From Amoebophrya sp. A120 (Eukaryota; Sar; Dinophyceae; Syndiniales; Amoebophryaceae), in the NCBI GenBank assembly GCA_905178155.1, contig CAJINV010000011.1:2857531-2921530 (forward strand): a stretch of 64,000 bases of DNA, read 5' to 3'. Positions 45,190 to 56,284 of the stretch are shown one piece after another (positions within the stretch are counted from its first letter, which is position 1; each line of letters opens with the position of its first letter). The notes beneath the pieces are model-generated. The model was not told the DNA's origin and made no database searches. It worked only from the letters and a program-made list of their open reading frames with translations. The translations under genes and the position numbers were made by a program.

Positions 45190-46203
45190 CTAAATGTGCC
45201 TGCCGGATGCAGTAGATGTGGCCGCGCCTTGGTTCATCTGTTTTTCCCTTTTTTCTTTCATTTCTTGCTGCTTTTTGAAGTAAAAGTCTGCGTATTGGCT
45301 GATTTTTTCCTGGTCGCCATTCGCATGGTTCACTTCCACCTCCACCGACGTTTTCCCGACTTTCTCCACCGTCGTCAGCGTCGTGCCCCCTCCCGATGAG
45401 AAGCCACTTGTTCCACCCGGTGGTCCACCTCCCTGTGCCGCCCTACTACTGCTAGTACTTGCGGTGGGCAAGTTGCTTGGCCCGCCGAGCGGCTTTCCCT
45501 GCCGTGGCTGTTGCGAGGATGCTGTCCCAGGAGAAAAAGTTGACGTCATTCCGCCGCCACTGGCGGATGGTGGTCCGGGAAGAGCGCCTCCTGGTCGTCC
45601 TGTACCTGTTCCTCGATAATTGCTGTCGTTCGTGAGCATCTTGAGCCGGCTGCGCGCAGCCGCCGCCTCGAGGACTTTGACCGGTAGCTTTTGCAACCGT
45701 AAATAGTTTCGAAATTCCGAGACCAGACTGTACACTAGGTACAACAGCAATAACGATTGCACCCAGGAGAATTGCCGGCCGCTACCCCGGTAAAACTCCC
45801 GCTCCAAGTGCCTCTGCCGCTGCACAAACTCCTTGGCCCACTCCGTGCCGCGCGTTATCGCGTTGCCCCCGTTAGTGCTTTTGTTTCCGAACACCACGCT
45901 CTTCACGATGGTCCACAACTGTTTCAACGGCCCACCCTCGCCCGTCGCGTTCGTCTGCGACTGCAGCCAGCTGTTCACGGTGACAAAAACGAGCGCGGTG
46001 CCCTGGATGACCGCGGCGCACTCCATCAGAAACCGCACCATCGCCCGCGTGCTGAACTGGGGGACCGGCGGCTTTGGGTTTCCGTTGGCATCCAACGGTA
46101 CCTGCCCGTTCATCGGACCTTGCCCGCCGGGGTGCTGCATCATGTTCATGCCGCCCCGGTAGCCCCCATAACCACCGCCGTACATCATACCGCCACCGTA
46201 CAT
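45190..46203 (-). CDS. YG-rich N-terminus membrane protein, possibly Pex13-like
   Basis: A single exon of 337 codons starting at ATG 46203. The N-terminal 25 residues are a Tyr/Gly/Met repeat (MYGGGMMYGGGYGGYRGG). An amphipathic helical stretch follows (MVRFLMECAAVIQGTALVFV, about residues 55-75), then a membrane helix (WVQSLLLLYLVYSLV, about 148-162). A Gly/Ser/Pro-rich linker and a charged C-terminal helix (QQEMKEKREKQ) complete it. The YG-rich head before amphipathic and membrane helices recalls peroxin 13, a component of the peroxisomal import pore. No SH3 domain is present (plant Pex13 also lacks one). Sequence identity beyond composition is not evident, so this is a hypothesis. No introns or inserted elements. 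Confidence 0.7.
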   Translation of the reverse strand: MYGGGMMYGGGYGGYRGGMNMMQHPGGQGPMNGQVPLDANGNPKPPVPQFSTRAMVRFLMECAAVIQGTALVFVTVNSWLQSQTNATGEGGPLKQLWTIVKSVVFGNKSTNGGNAITRGTEWAKEFVQRQRHLEREFYRGSGRQFSWVQSLLLLYLVYSLVSEFRNYLRLQKLPVKVLEAAAARSRLKMLTNDSNYRGTGTGRPGGALPGPPSASGGGMTSTFSPGTASSQQPRQGKPLGGPSNLPTASTSSSRAAQGGGPPGGTSGFSSGGGTTLTTVEKVGKTSVEVEVNHANGDQEKISQYADFYFKKQQEMKEKREKQMNQGAATSTASGRHI

Positions 46204-46700
46204 CGTGTTATTTCTTTTTGGTTTACTTTCTACTCACATGTTGGTGCGAGAAGGCGAAGGAATGCAAGTAGTGCAGCACATGAAGACCTACTCAAAAAAA
46301 ATGAGAAGAACGTCAGATCGTAAATTCCAAGCTCTGTATTTCTTTTTGCAGATGCAAAGGCAGGCATGATATCGACTTCTAGTTCTACTTAATACTTTTC
46401 AAAACGGAAGAAGATCCAAAAAAGAAAAAATTACCCAAAATATTGAAACTGGAACGGCATGCCGGTACGCCAGAAGTGCAAGACCATAGGTAGAGGTCAT
46501 GGGATGCGAGAACAAACTTCTTCAATAACGAACCTGTGCGGGTGATCTTGAACCTTGCGTGCCAAAAACAGTCGCCAACGCTGGCGCAGATTCGCTGCGG
46601 AAACCACATCTTCCAACGCACGAACCGCAATCGCACGCTGTTGGTACAACTTAAGTTACACCTACGACGCCCAGGTGTTTCCTCCAGCCGAAATACTTGG
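46204..46700. other. Upstream region with an unconvincing minus-strand ORF
   Basis: A 119-codon minus-strand frame (46744-46385) contains a stretch reading FVRWKMWFPQRICASVGDCFW that looks protein-like, but no start, splice sites or family could be fixed. Confidence 0.3.
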
Positions 46701-46724
46701 GCAGAACTATGATAAAACTTTTGC

Positions 46725-48350
46725 TTGCGGGCCGCGCGCCACACGCTGGCGCCCTTCTTTTGGTTGCCCCATGCCCTGTCGCTGTCCCCCTGCGCTTCCC
46801 GTTGCCCGGATGGCGCGCTAGGTAAGAGGCTGCGCCCCCGGCGCGTTGCTGGGCGCGGCCCTTTCCAACATCAAGAAAAAAACACAGCGAGGGCGAAAGG
46901 GCGCGCGAAGTTCCGTCGCCATTTGTTGCTGTAGTAGGGGACTGCGCGGCGCGTTAAAGCAGTGGGCCCACTTGGGGCGTGGCATAGGCAGAAGGAAAAA
47001 CGCTGCCAGATTGTAACGCGGCACGCATGCCGCGCCGGCGGCACTACGACGCCCCGTGTGTCACATGCCCCCAACTTCGCGGCGCCGCGAGCTGCTTCCG
47101 CTTCGGAGGCGGCGCTAGGAAAGATGCGGCCAGATACCCAGGCGGCACGCGCGCAGCGCCGGTGGTACTGCGACCCCCCATGTGTCACATGCGCCGCGCC
47201 GCCTTCCAACTTCGCGGCGCCGCGAATTTGGTGCCCAGAATACCATGCGGCACGCGCGCAGCCCCGGGGGCATGGCAGCACACAAATGGCCAAAATTGGC
47301 CTTCTTTGTCTCTTTTGGACCCGGCCGACTGGCCGAATCCCGACGGTATGGCCCAACTTCCCGCGCCAAAGTCTGAGGTCCGGCCGCCTCGCCAAAGTCA
47401 GACGCAAGACTTTCAAAAGACTTCGAAAAGACTTTGAAAAGACTTTGGAAAAGACTTCGAAAAGACTTTGAAAAGACTTTGAAAAGCGTTCCCGTTTTTG
47501 CATGGCCAAAATTGGCCATACCATCGGGCGAAGCTTTCAAAAAGCGCGCACTTCTGGGCGCTTTTCCCAAAGTCTTTCCAAAGTTTTTTCAAAGTCTTTT
47601 CAAAGTCTTTTGAGCAGGAAAACTCGCGACTTTTCTGGCCGCAGGCAGAATCGGGCCAGGGAATTGACTGTGTTTTTAACACGTTCCCCGAGCGGATTCG
47701 GGCACTTTGGCCGTCCCGAACACCGCGCCATTTGGGCGAACCAACTCCCACCGTGCCCCCGGTGCGAGGCGCGTGCCGCATGGTATTCTCTACGCAATTT
47801 TTCCGTTTCATTCATACACGGCTTCCAAACGCAGCCGCTTACAAACGGATCCCGCGATGCCGGTCGCCCATAATGGGCGGCCGGACCCGGGGCCGGCCCC
47901 GTTTCGCGCCGTAACTGTGGCGCTTGATATTGCGAAAAGCCGCCAAGCGTAGCTGCAACAAATTTCGCCAGACCACTGCCGCAGCCGTGCCATTTTTTTC
48001 GCCGAGTTACTACCGGGCGACGCCTTTCTTTTTTTGGAAGGGGACAGGGGGACTTTGCATGAAGTGCTCCCCACCAAATGTGTGCGATTTCTGTCGCGCC
48101 CATGAAGCGCAGAGCAGTCCTTTTGCTATGAGGCCAAAGAGCAAAAAAAGAAAACCCAGACGCAGCCTCCTCCTGCTGCTTTTTTTTTGGGTCTGCGCGT
48201 CGTTTCCGACTTTTTTTTTCCTGCCACATACTGCCAAGAGGCGATTTTTTTTTTCCAAGCCGGCGGGCAACTTTCTGCATTTTTTTTTCATGTGGGCGAC
48301 CAAGAAAGTTTGAAATTTTCAAAGTTTTTTGAAAGTCCTTTAAAAGTATT
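46725..48350. other. GC-rich island with internal tandem and inverted microrepeats
   Basis: Abrupt high-GC segment. Units of about 120 bp (about 47025-47100, 47146-47225, partial near 47250) repeat CGGCACGCGCGCAG, GTGTCACATG and AACTTCGCGGCGCCGCGA. A run of AAAGACTTTG repeats at 47405-47487 is partly inverted as CAAAGTCTTT at 47566-47625, allowing a long imperfect hairpin. C- and T-tracts fill 47990-48300. No coding family is recognised on either strand. Confidence 0.65.
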
Positions 48351-48680
48351 GCGACGCCTGAATTTCACCCGCCGTCGTAGGGGTAATTAAGTATCACTTA
48401 GAAAACTCCGCGTGTGTTTCTGTCTCGCACTTGAAGAGATATGTTTTCCCTAAATTGCTCGAGAGTTTTTCCTTCGTGATGGAGGCGAGCCGCCATACTC
48501 ACTGTTGACAGGGTGCATTTTTTCGTTCTGTGAGTTTCGCAAACAACAGAAATAAAAGTTTTATTTGAATAGTGCTTTACTGAAACGTGTCGTGAAACCT
48601 ACCTTTTTCAAGTATTCAGAAAAATGAATAAACAACATAAGAAGTCGTTTACTAACACATCAAGAAAGACCCTGCCCACC
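48351..48680. other. AT-rich spacer, nothing recognised
   Basis: About 330 bp downstream of the 52-kb gene's stop; no ORF, repeat or RNA feature seen. Confidence 0.5.
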
Positions 48681-51600
48681 TCACATGGGTGTGATTTTGT
48701 ACATTCTGGATTTCCGCAGGCAGTTGTAGATGTCGTACTTTACACCAGGGTAGAAAACGTTTTCTTTACAAAACTGCACCACCGTGGCCCGGCACTCGGG
48801 ATCGTGTACGATTTGTTCCAGGTCGTGCATCGCAAACACCCCGTGAGCCAGCACCTGGAGAACTGCAGACTGGCACTGCTCCGCTAAGGACATTTGATGA
48901 TCCTCTTCGTTGCGATCTATTTCTTGCAATTGCTGATCTGCAGCTGCGTTCGTCTCCCGCCCGTCTTCCTCTGCCTCTTCAGCAGTTCGATTCCTCTCGC
49001 CGTCGTTCCCCATGATCCCGTTCCCGTCCTCGATCGCGGCGCTATTGTTCAGCAATGACAAAGAGGAGGATCGTCCTCGTTGTTCTTTTTCCTGGTCAGT
49101 GGTCGCGTTTGCTGCACCCAAGAAAGGATTAGAACCAGATGAAGTAGTAGCTCCCGTCCTGAATGAGGAGGACAGCCGGGACATAGCGGTTGCGAAAGTT
49201 GCAGATGAATCCACACCAGACGGACCACTAGTCCTATTCCCGCTTGTCCCGTCGTCATCGTGATTGTAAAGAAAAACCGATGGAGCTGCCGCGTGCGAGA
49301 AGTTGCCTACTGGCAGGCCAGGAGTACCAACTACTCTGGTGCTCGGTCCTGTAGCACCACTTTTTTGTTCTGCGTCCACCTCTGCGTCGGCTGATCCCCC
49401 TGACGACGTCGGTAGATCTGTACCAAGTAGACCACTGCTTGACGAATGCATGGTGCTGCGTCGCGAAGACATGGCAGACAATAGGGGGCCGGTGATGTTC
49501 AGGATGGTTTCGTTCAAGAGCCGGTCCAGCAGTTTCTCGTCCTCATCCCTTGTTCCTTCGCGCTGTTCATCTGAGAAGCTTGTAATAGTAGCATCATCAC
49601 TCCCGTCGAAAGTTGCTGTATCAGCATCAGTCATCGAGCGCGACAACGCGGTACTAGTGCTTGCTCCATCGAGAGCAGCCACCACGTCCTGGGAGGGAAC
49701 GAACGACGGCTGGTGCCCTTCGCTTGCGCCTCGCTTAGTTTTTTCGTTACTTTCATTTGCTACCGTGAAATTCCTGCGATGCGTGAAACTCAATAAAAAC
49801 CGTGGCTCGAGAAAGCTGAATCTTCTAGCCGTTGATGCGGCGGGAATGTAGTTTTTGAAAGCAACACTTCTTTTCTGGTCGTTTTCGCCGTTTGTTTCTT
49901 CTGTATGTCTATGTTTCTTATGCGACGGAGAGGCGGTACTTCTAAACAGCTGCGCTGTTCCTGCCTCTGGTAGTTCCTTGTGCTTCTCGTCCCATGAAGG
50001 TGGAATTATAGGAGATGGTATTGTTGTTTGTTCAAAATCGTATCCAATCGCCATCCCCGTGAAAGCCAGCGTGAGTGCAAGAACGACGGTCACCATCAAA
50101 ACTCCCCCGATGAGCACAGCAAAGCACGGCCCAACACCGCCTGAGGAGCCCCACACAGCTTGACCTAGCAAGTAGCACCACTTCCGACAGTCGTGAAAAC
50201 ACGCATGCGAATGCTTGGTGCCAACATCTGTAGTTTTCTTGTAGCTGTTCTTGCAGCCTGCTCTCGTCCAAACAGATCCGGATTGTTCGCTTCCCCCGTC
50301 GCTGGCATGGAGCATATAAAAGTCTCTTCCGCATTTTTGTGTTGTCGTCAACAGATCAGCCTTCCGTAACCGCCGCGCCTGCGGGGCTGTGCCTGTGGAG
50401 TTGCGCGTCCAGGTGCTGGGAGGTGTGGTGGGGAGAACGAAGCCTTCATCTCACCGGCACAGCCATCGGCTGTGCCGGCGTCTGTGCAACAGCAAGTCGC
50501 TTAGTAATAGTCAGCCCATCGGGCGCCCCCCTGCCATCGGCGAGGGGGGTATGCGGGCGCGGGGTGCCCCTTGTTCGTGGGTGTTTGTCAGCGTTAGCGT
50601 GATGCTGTGCGTGTACAGTGTGTTACTCTGGCCCCGGCCAGTGACAACGTCACTGACCTCGCGGGCATCGCCCTAAATGGATACCAGTAGCCTTGGCCTT
50701 CGGTGGGGCTCTTCAGTAGGGGATTCCTGTCAAAGTGAAGCGCGGCGCCCCTGCTCGCGCGGCTTCATCAATGACAGGCGAGCGGCCCGCGTCCGTTTGG
50801 ACGTCTGGTGGTGGTGCTACATTGCGCCTTACGATGCTAAGCGCAAAAGCACGAACCGCCCGCGACACACAGAGCGGCAGGCCACAGCTGTAATCAGCTG
50901 TGCTGTTGACCGTTGCGTGTTGCCGAATAAAGCGGCGCCAGCCATAGGCTAAGCTGCCGCCGGACGTATGCCTTTTTCGGCGTGAAGAGGCGCAGGCACT
51001 GCATCGCAGCGGCTGCACCTCTCCACTCCCCGAGCAGTGGGACTCGCGAGAACCGCGAGCCGTCATCGACTTCTTCAAACCACCACCCGAAGATAGCCTG
51101 AAAAACAGCTGAAGCACGCGAACTCTTTGCACTGTAAGAGCCGCGCATCGGCCATCTTCCCACCAAGACATCCTCCCCGGTCAGAAGGATATCCCAGCGC
51201 CCGGCTGAGCCGGGCTACATGCACGCGGCAGTGTGCACGCCGTCTACTATGTCCTGCTCATGGCTTGAGCAGTTCAATGGCGACGGAACCGCCGGAGCTC
51301 TTTCCTTGTCGTACATCGCAATGATCCACGCTAAGGATCGGCGATGCCGGAAACGACAAGGCGGAACTGCGAAGCAGAACCAGAGCGAAGGCCTGAAGCG
51401 TACAAGTACGCCTCGCTTTCTCATCGAGACACTCCTCCGTAAACTATCCACTCTCCGAGAACCGAAGAGCTGAAAAAACGCCGAGTCCAGGCAAGCCCGG
51501 ACGAAGCGGAGATTCTAGATAGAGGACAGAGAACCAGCGGAAGCTGGTCGACATCGGGCAGCCAGCCCGACGTCGGAGTGTGCAACCCTCTTGCTTGATC

Positions 51601-52372
51601 ATGTAAATTGATATAACTGCTACGCACGACATAAAAGTCTCTTCCGCATTTTTGTGTTGTCGTCAACAGATCAGCCTTCGTCGGTTGTTTTTCATGATGA
51701 GATTTTGATGTAGTTGTTCCTTGCTGCTCGGCTAGGCCAAAGGCTATATCCTCCTCGTCGCCGTCTGCATCTTCCGTGGTATGCTCGGTCGTGGTTATCA
51801 AAAGGAAAGATCCCATCTCCCCACATCGAAATGGAAATCTGCGACGCGGGATTTGTGTACAGGCACACAAATCGGCTTTGTCTTGCAGTAGAAGACTGCA
51901 GGCAGATACAAAGCCGGAGTAGGGGCGTTTCGGTGTAGGCGCCTAGCACGGCAGGCATATCCTTCGTAGGCCATACAGCACGACAAACTGCCTGCAGAAC
52001 GCGGCGAGGTAGAGGTTTTTGGATTTGCATTTGCCTTACAGAGACGATTTGGGGTCTCAAATCAGCATCAGATTTGCATTCTTGCAATACAGAGACGATT
52101 TGGGGTCTCAAATCAGCATCACAAATTTTCAGAAGTATCCCGTTTTGGTATGGAAAGGGGGGATTTTTCCTCGCAATAGTGGTGGTGGTTTCCTTTGTCT
52201 TCGTCACCCGAGCAAACGACACCAATTTCAGCCGCGAGCCCCACTGCACCGTGGCCGTTGAGGAATTTGTTCTACCGGTCGCGTCTTCGCGCTCGTGGTC
52301 GCTGTTCGAGTTAGTATTACCAACGCCGCTGTTCTCTTCGTCATCACTGTCTGCACCACCCACGGCCTCCAT
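48681..52372 (-). CDS. Single-pass membrane protein, 662 aa, interrupted by a 1.3-kb insertion
   Basis: Segments 52372-52179, 51790-51631 and 50315-48681 sum to 1989 nt (663 codons). The N-terminal 120 residues are acidic/Ser/Thr-rich and cytoplasmic-looking. A Cys/His patch (HACFHDCRKWCYLLG) precedes one strong membrane helix (FAVLIGGVLMVTVVLALTLAF, about residues 185-205). A long Ser/Thr/Gly-rich region follows, ending in a compact Cys-containing helical domain (EQCQSAVLQVLAHGVFAMHD, then ECRATVVQFC and YDIYNCLRKSRMYK). No family is recognised. The first gap is an introner-like element with a perfect GTGGT duplication. The second lies between two 49-bp identical copies of the exon sequence encoding ADLLTTTQKCGRDFY; removing insert plus one copy is exactly in frame. 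Start ATG 52372. Confidence 0.75.
50316..50364. repeat. 49-bp direct repeat of host exon (distal copy)
   Basis: Identical to 51631-51679 (ATAAAAGTCTCTTCCG through to CAGCCTTC). On the minus strand it encodes the KADLLTTTQKCGRDFY region of the membrane protein. Confidence 0.97.
50365..51630. mobile_element. 1266-bp insertion with many short hairpins, no protein motif
   Basis: Lies between 49-bp direct repeats in a coding exon. No long ORF with recognisable motifs. Hairpins include CCGGCACAGCC/GGCTGTGCCGG (50454-50478), GCCCGGC/GCCGGGC (51199-51215) and several of the form GCCCATCGGGC. This density suggests a structured transcript or a non-autonomous element. No ribozyme core was identified. 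Confidence 0.65.
51631..51679. repeat. 49-bp direct repeat of host exon (proximal copy)
   Basis: Continuous with the upstream exon of the membrane-protein gene; period to the other copy is 1315 bp. Confidence 0.97.
51796..52178. mobile_element. Introner-like element, TATCAAAAGG family, 383 bp
   Basis: Largest of the short elements. The ends are TATCAAAAGGAAAGATCCCA and the complement of GGGGGGATTTTTCCTCGCAATA. The target duplication GTGGT (791-795, 179-183 of the next kb) is perfect. It contains a direct repeat of ACAGAGACGATTTGGGGTCT at about 52037 and 52090. Removal is in frame. Confidence 0.93.
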
Positions 52373-53840
52373 CTGGTACTAGTTTCTTCAAGGGTTTTTG
52401 TTCTCTCGATTTCATCGGTCTGACAAAGAGTACTAAATTGGAAAGCAGCACGAAGAATCGAGTAAACCTTGAACGACGGTGGGGATGAAAGTAGTGGTGA
52501 AATTCACCGTTTAAAAAATCAGCAGTAGAGTGCAGCTTCAGTTCCACATCTCTGAAGAACCTCTCATCTCTCCTTGCGCTTCACTAATGCGTTCCTCTTG
52601 CAGTTCCTTCGCTCTTACTCGTCCATGATACCGTCAGCTCGCAATTGTGAAAAACAAGAAACATGATCAGATTCAGAACCAACTACGAGAACAGTCGCAA
52701 TATTCTGCTCGAAAAAAGGTTAAGTACTTACACCACGTACCGCCGGATGAATCGCGACGGCAAGGCATTGAGAAGATTAGGTTTTCTTGTATTTGTTTTG
52801 ACATAAGAACTTAATAAACTTGATGCTCAACTACGATCATCTCGTTCCTCACACGTTAAACAGCTAGTTGACGCATCAAAATAGTGCGCGAGCGTCTTGC
52901 GTATAAAAATGCTTTCGCTCATGAAATCGTAGGCAAATGCCAAAAAGCTTTGCTTATGTCGGAAACTATACCATAATCCAACAAAATCAGACGGAAGCAG
53001 TACTACACAGGCAGGACACACATGTGCCGTCCAAGTTGTTGCCTACGATGGATCATGATGTTGAAGATGATCAAGTACGTACGTAGCAGAAAAAAAATCC
53101 GCGGCTCCAAGGATGCTGGAAGTCTTATTCTCCATGGTATGGTCGGTCGGAATCCGAAAATGAAAATGACCGGTGCGTCGTCATTGTACTTCGTAACCAC
53201 AATCTCTCCAGATGACCTACAATCTCTCCAGAGAGACCTAAAAACAAACGAAGCAAATGAACGCTAGGCTATAATGGTGAATCTTCTTCCGTTAATACCA
53301 TGCATGGAAAGGGAAAATAAATGCTGCGCGTCGACAAGACAAGTACACACTTAAACGCTCTTCCGATAGGAAACTTATCACAATTCTAGACAAAACCGAT
53401 TATGCTGGTCAATATCAAAAGCGTTACTACAATCCATCTGGAGAGTCGTGTAACTAGATTGCTTTTTATATTTGATGAATCGTTCAACTTATTTCGTAAA
53501 AGTCAAGCAAGATCTATACTAAACTACTTTGTTACAACTACAATAACGACTGGAGAGCGAAAAAAACCTCCCCCGTCATCTCCGATTCGTCGTTATACGG
53601 AAAATATTTCCCATGAAGACAGGAACGGAAGCTAAACTAGGAATAGAAGTAGTACCGAAGCCGGTACTTTGATTTTCTTGCATGCGCAAGTGTACTGTGT
53701 AGTGAAAGTGAAAAGAAGATTTTCTACTCAAGAAATCTGCTTCTACTGTAGCAAAACATGTCTTGTTCTTTCTCTATCCAGCGCCTCAGGAAGATGATTG
53801 AAGTAATCATTGACTGATTCGTCACCCCTATGTATAATAA
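52373..53840. other. Intergenic, AT-rich, no convincing gene
   Basis: Only short ORFs. A 15-bp tandem duplication (ACAATCTCTCCAGA) lies near 53210-53235. No element of the inserted families was seen. Confidence 0.5.
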
Positions 53841-56035
53841 TCACGCCATGACCTGCTGCGGTGGACCACCAGCTGGCGCGGCCTTCATGTTTTTCATCCG
53901 CAGCTCTGCCTCGCGGTGAATGCTATTTTTCTGCCGATCTTCGAAACTAGGACGCATGTTTTCCTCCTGCGCTCGGAGTCGCTTGATTTCCTGGGCTTTA
54001 TCCCTGTCGAACCGAAGCTCCCACGGGTACAGGCAGGGGCAAAAACACGATTTTTCGTTCCACGCCCAGCGGTATGGTCCGTGGTACAGGCGCTCGCGGT
54101 CCCGCTCCCCCGGGGAACTACTACTACCTCTCATCTTCAGCGAGTCGTTCCGCAATACCATCTTCTCCGGCTCTGTCACGGGAAGAAACCAACAGAAACA
54201 GGCCATGCCGAGCGTGAAGGGCTCTTCACACCCGTGCTCGCGGTACACGCAACAGGGCTGGCACACCCACCACACCAGCGGGTGCGGCGGCTGCACCAGG
54301 TCCACATTCGGCTGGCGCCAGGTCATTTTCTTATTCGTGTTCGTCTCCGGCGTTGAGGATCCACCGACTAGTGCTTCTATGAGAGTGCACAACTCCCCCT
54401 CCCCCTCATATCTCATTGTCATGCAAAAATCCAAATCCACATTTTGCCTGTAAGCGCAGTCAGTTGCATGAGAAATTTTTGAACCACAAACAGCTTTACA
54501 ATCCGTGTGTAGATTTGTCTTGCGCAGGCTCCATTTGAGCTGGTGCCTGTATTGCTGTTCATGTTGCCATACAAATGACGAGGGGGAGGGGGAGTTCTTG
54601 TGCACTCGCATAGCTCCAACCGGCGTCCACCCAGAACTCCTATCACTAGAACAAACGCGACCTCCTGCTGTCGTGCCCTGTCCCAGGCCCTCACGCAGCC
54701 TCTGCCGTTCCTCGTCCTCCGCCGCGACGGGCACCACCGTGGTCGTCGGGCCTTCCGGATTGAAGCTCACGTGCCGCGGCCCGACCAAAAGCTCGCGCGA
54801 GTTGCTGCGGCTCTCGGAAACGAGGATCGGGGATGATGGAGGACGAGGACCGCGGCCATTTGGCGGAATATTTTTAAAGTGGTCGAAAACTTCTACGTTA
54901 TGCAACTCGCCGTGGAGGGTCTCGAAGGTCATCGTCGCTGCCGCTGTATCCGCAACGGGGGAAAAGCCGGAAGTCCCGTGCGTGGCGGAGTTGTACGAAG
55001 ACGCCACTTCTTCGCCGTGGTCTTCCGGTGGCTCCGGCCGCGTGCTATCGTTGTCGGCTATTATTTCTTGTTGTGCCTCTAGTTGCAAAAGCTCATCTCT
55101 TGATGAGGTTCGTCCCGGGCCGCGAGAGGACGCTCGGCCGCCAACTTGATGCTGATCAAAGACTTCTTGTTCGTCCTCTTCCAGTATGGTATTGACTACC
55201 GCCCTATCAAATGTAAAAATGTCTGGGTCTGGAAGAATGCAAGATTTGTCATGCATATTTCTCATGACCCATGGTGCCTGTAATGCATGCCCTAGCATCA
55301 CAGGTTTTTTGAGGGAGTCTTGATGCCCATTCCGCATGACAAATGCCCTCTCCGTGTAGCAAAAATTAGACTCTGTTTGCTGCTCATGCAACACAAATTT
55401 TTTAGGCATCGAAACGCAGCATCACAAGTTGCGTTCTTCCAGACCCAGACATTTTTACAGTTGATACGCCCCGGGCAGTGCGATCCCCGCCAAACTCAAG
55501 CGGAGATATCCTGTGCAAAACTATCGCACTCGTAGTAATCACAGTTATGCATGACAAATCGCCTTCCTAAGCTAAAACAGCATGACAAATTCCATTTGTT
55601 ATGCTAAGGAATTTTGTAATGCAGTTTATACTAGTACGATACTTTTGCATTTCATAGGAGACTCCGTGCGGCAACATCCTGCTCTTGCTGTTCAGACCGC
55701 GAACGGTTGCTGCCACTGGAGTTGCTGCCTGTCGTCCCAGCGGGTTGGGATTGCGGCTGCACTGGAAGTCCGTGGTTTGCATGTTGTGGCGATACTGGTT
55801 GTTGGGCTTTAGAGGTGGAGGACGCCCGGGTACTAGTGGCACTAGTGGAGGTCTCCCCGGATCGCTCGCGCAGGACCACCTGAACGAAGAGGTAGAAATC
55901 ATTTCTTAGCGTAGTTTGTTCCCCAATATCATACAAAATCAGCAAAAGTCATGCACAGCTCGTCATTCGGGTGTGCAACCAAGAGGTCACGTTCATCTTG
56001 CACCCGCAGGGCGCGGCAGGCGGGTTGTGGTCCAC
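53841..56035 (-). CDS. Cys-rich C-terminus protein, 5' end unresolved
   Basis: Exons 56035-55935, 55879-55657, 55501-55467, 55199-54613 and 54372-53841; the last four sum to 1377 nt (459 codons with stop). The 55934-55880 intron is GT-AG with matching phase; the other gaps are introner-like elements. The first listed exon needs one nucleotide from an upstream exon. A donor near 56178 (GATGGG|GTACTA) fits in phase, but no start ATG was fixed. The N-terminal part reads LRVQDERDLLVAHPNDELCM, followed by low-complexity Ser/Gln. The C-terminal 160 residues are Cys/Trp-rich (WWVCQPCCVYREHGCEEPF, ACFCWFLP, CFCPCLYPWELRF) and then basic-helical. These Cys clusters could bind metal or lie at a membrane; no family is assigned. 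Confidence 0.68.
54378..54612. mobile_element. Introner-like element, TATGAGAGTGCAC family, 235 bp
   Basis: The ends are TATGAGAGTGCACAACTCCC and the complement of GGGAGTTCTTGTGCACTCGCATA, with a CTCCCCCTCA block. The flanking 5-mers are GCTTC and GCTCC. In-frame removal joins TPVGA to LVGGSS. Same family as 17107-17322. Confidence 0.92.
55205..55466. mobile_element. Introner-like element, TATCAAATG family, 262 bp
   Basis: The ends are TATCAAATGTAAAAATGTCT and the complement of AGACATTTTTACAGTTGATA. The target duplication CGCCC (200-204, 467-471) is perfect. It is very similar along its length to the element at 2113-2380, suggesting recent common origin. Confidence 0.95.
55507..55656. mobile_element. 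Introner-like element, TATCCTGTGC family, 150 bp
   Basis: The ends are TATCCTGTGCAAAACTATCG and the complement of CGATACTTTTGCATTTCATA. The target duplication GGAGA (502-506, 657-661) is perfect. Only 40 bp separates it from the element at 55205-55466, leaving a 35-nt exon. Confidence 0.95.
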
Positions 56036-56284
56036 CTTACGGTCAAAGAAACTACTGACGCGGCGCTGCGCCAGTGTAGTTAGTTACGAAGGAAGGTAAG
56101 AAAATGAAACTCACTCTTAGGATTATTACGAGGAACTAAAAAATCGATACTAAGGAAGAAATTTTTGGAATTTCTAGTACCCCATCTGCCTCCCGCGGGC
56201 CACGCAGCGGAGCTCCCCCGTCGGCGTCCTCTCCTTCCCCGGATCGTTTTTTTGGTTTGCGCGGAAACGGCTTCATTCAGCAAA

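Noticed and set aside
53841-55409. Apparent single 522-aa protein starting MPKKFVLHEQ
   Set aside because: Its first 70 residues and an internal stretch are translations of inserted elements; the real exons are shorter.
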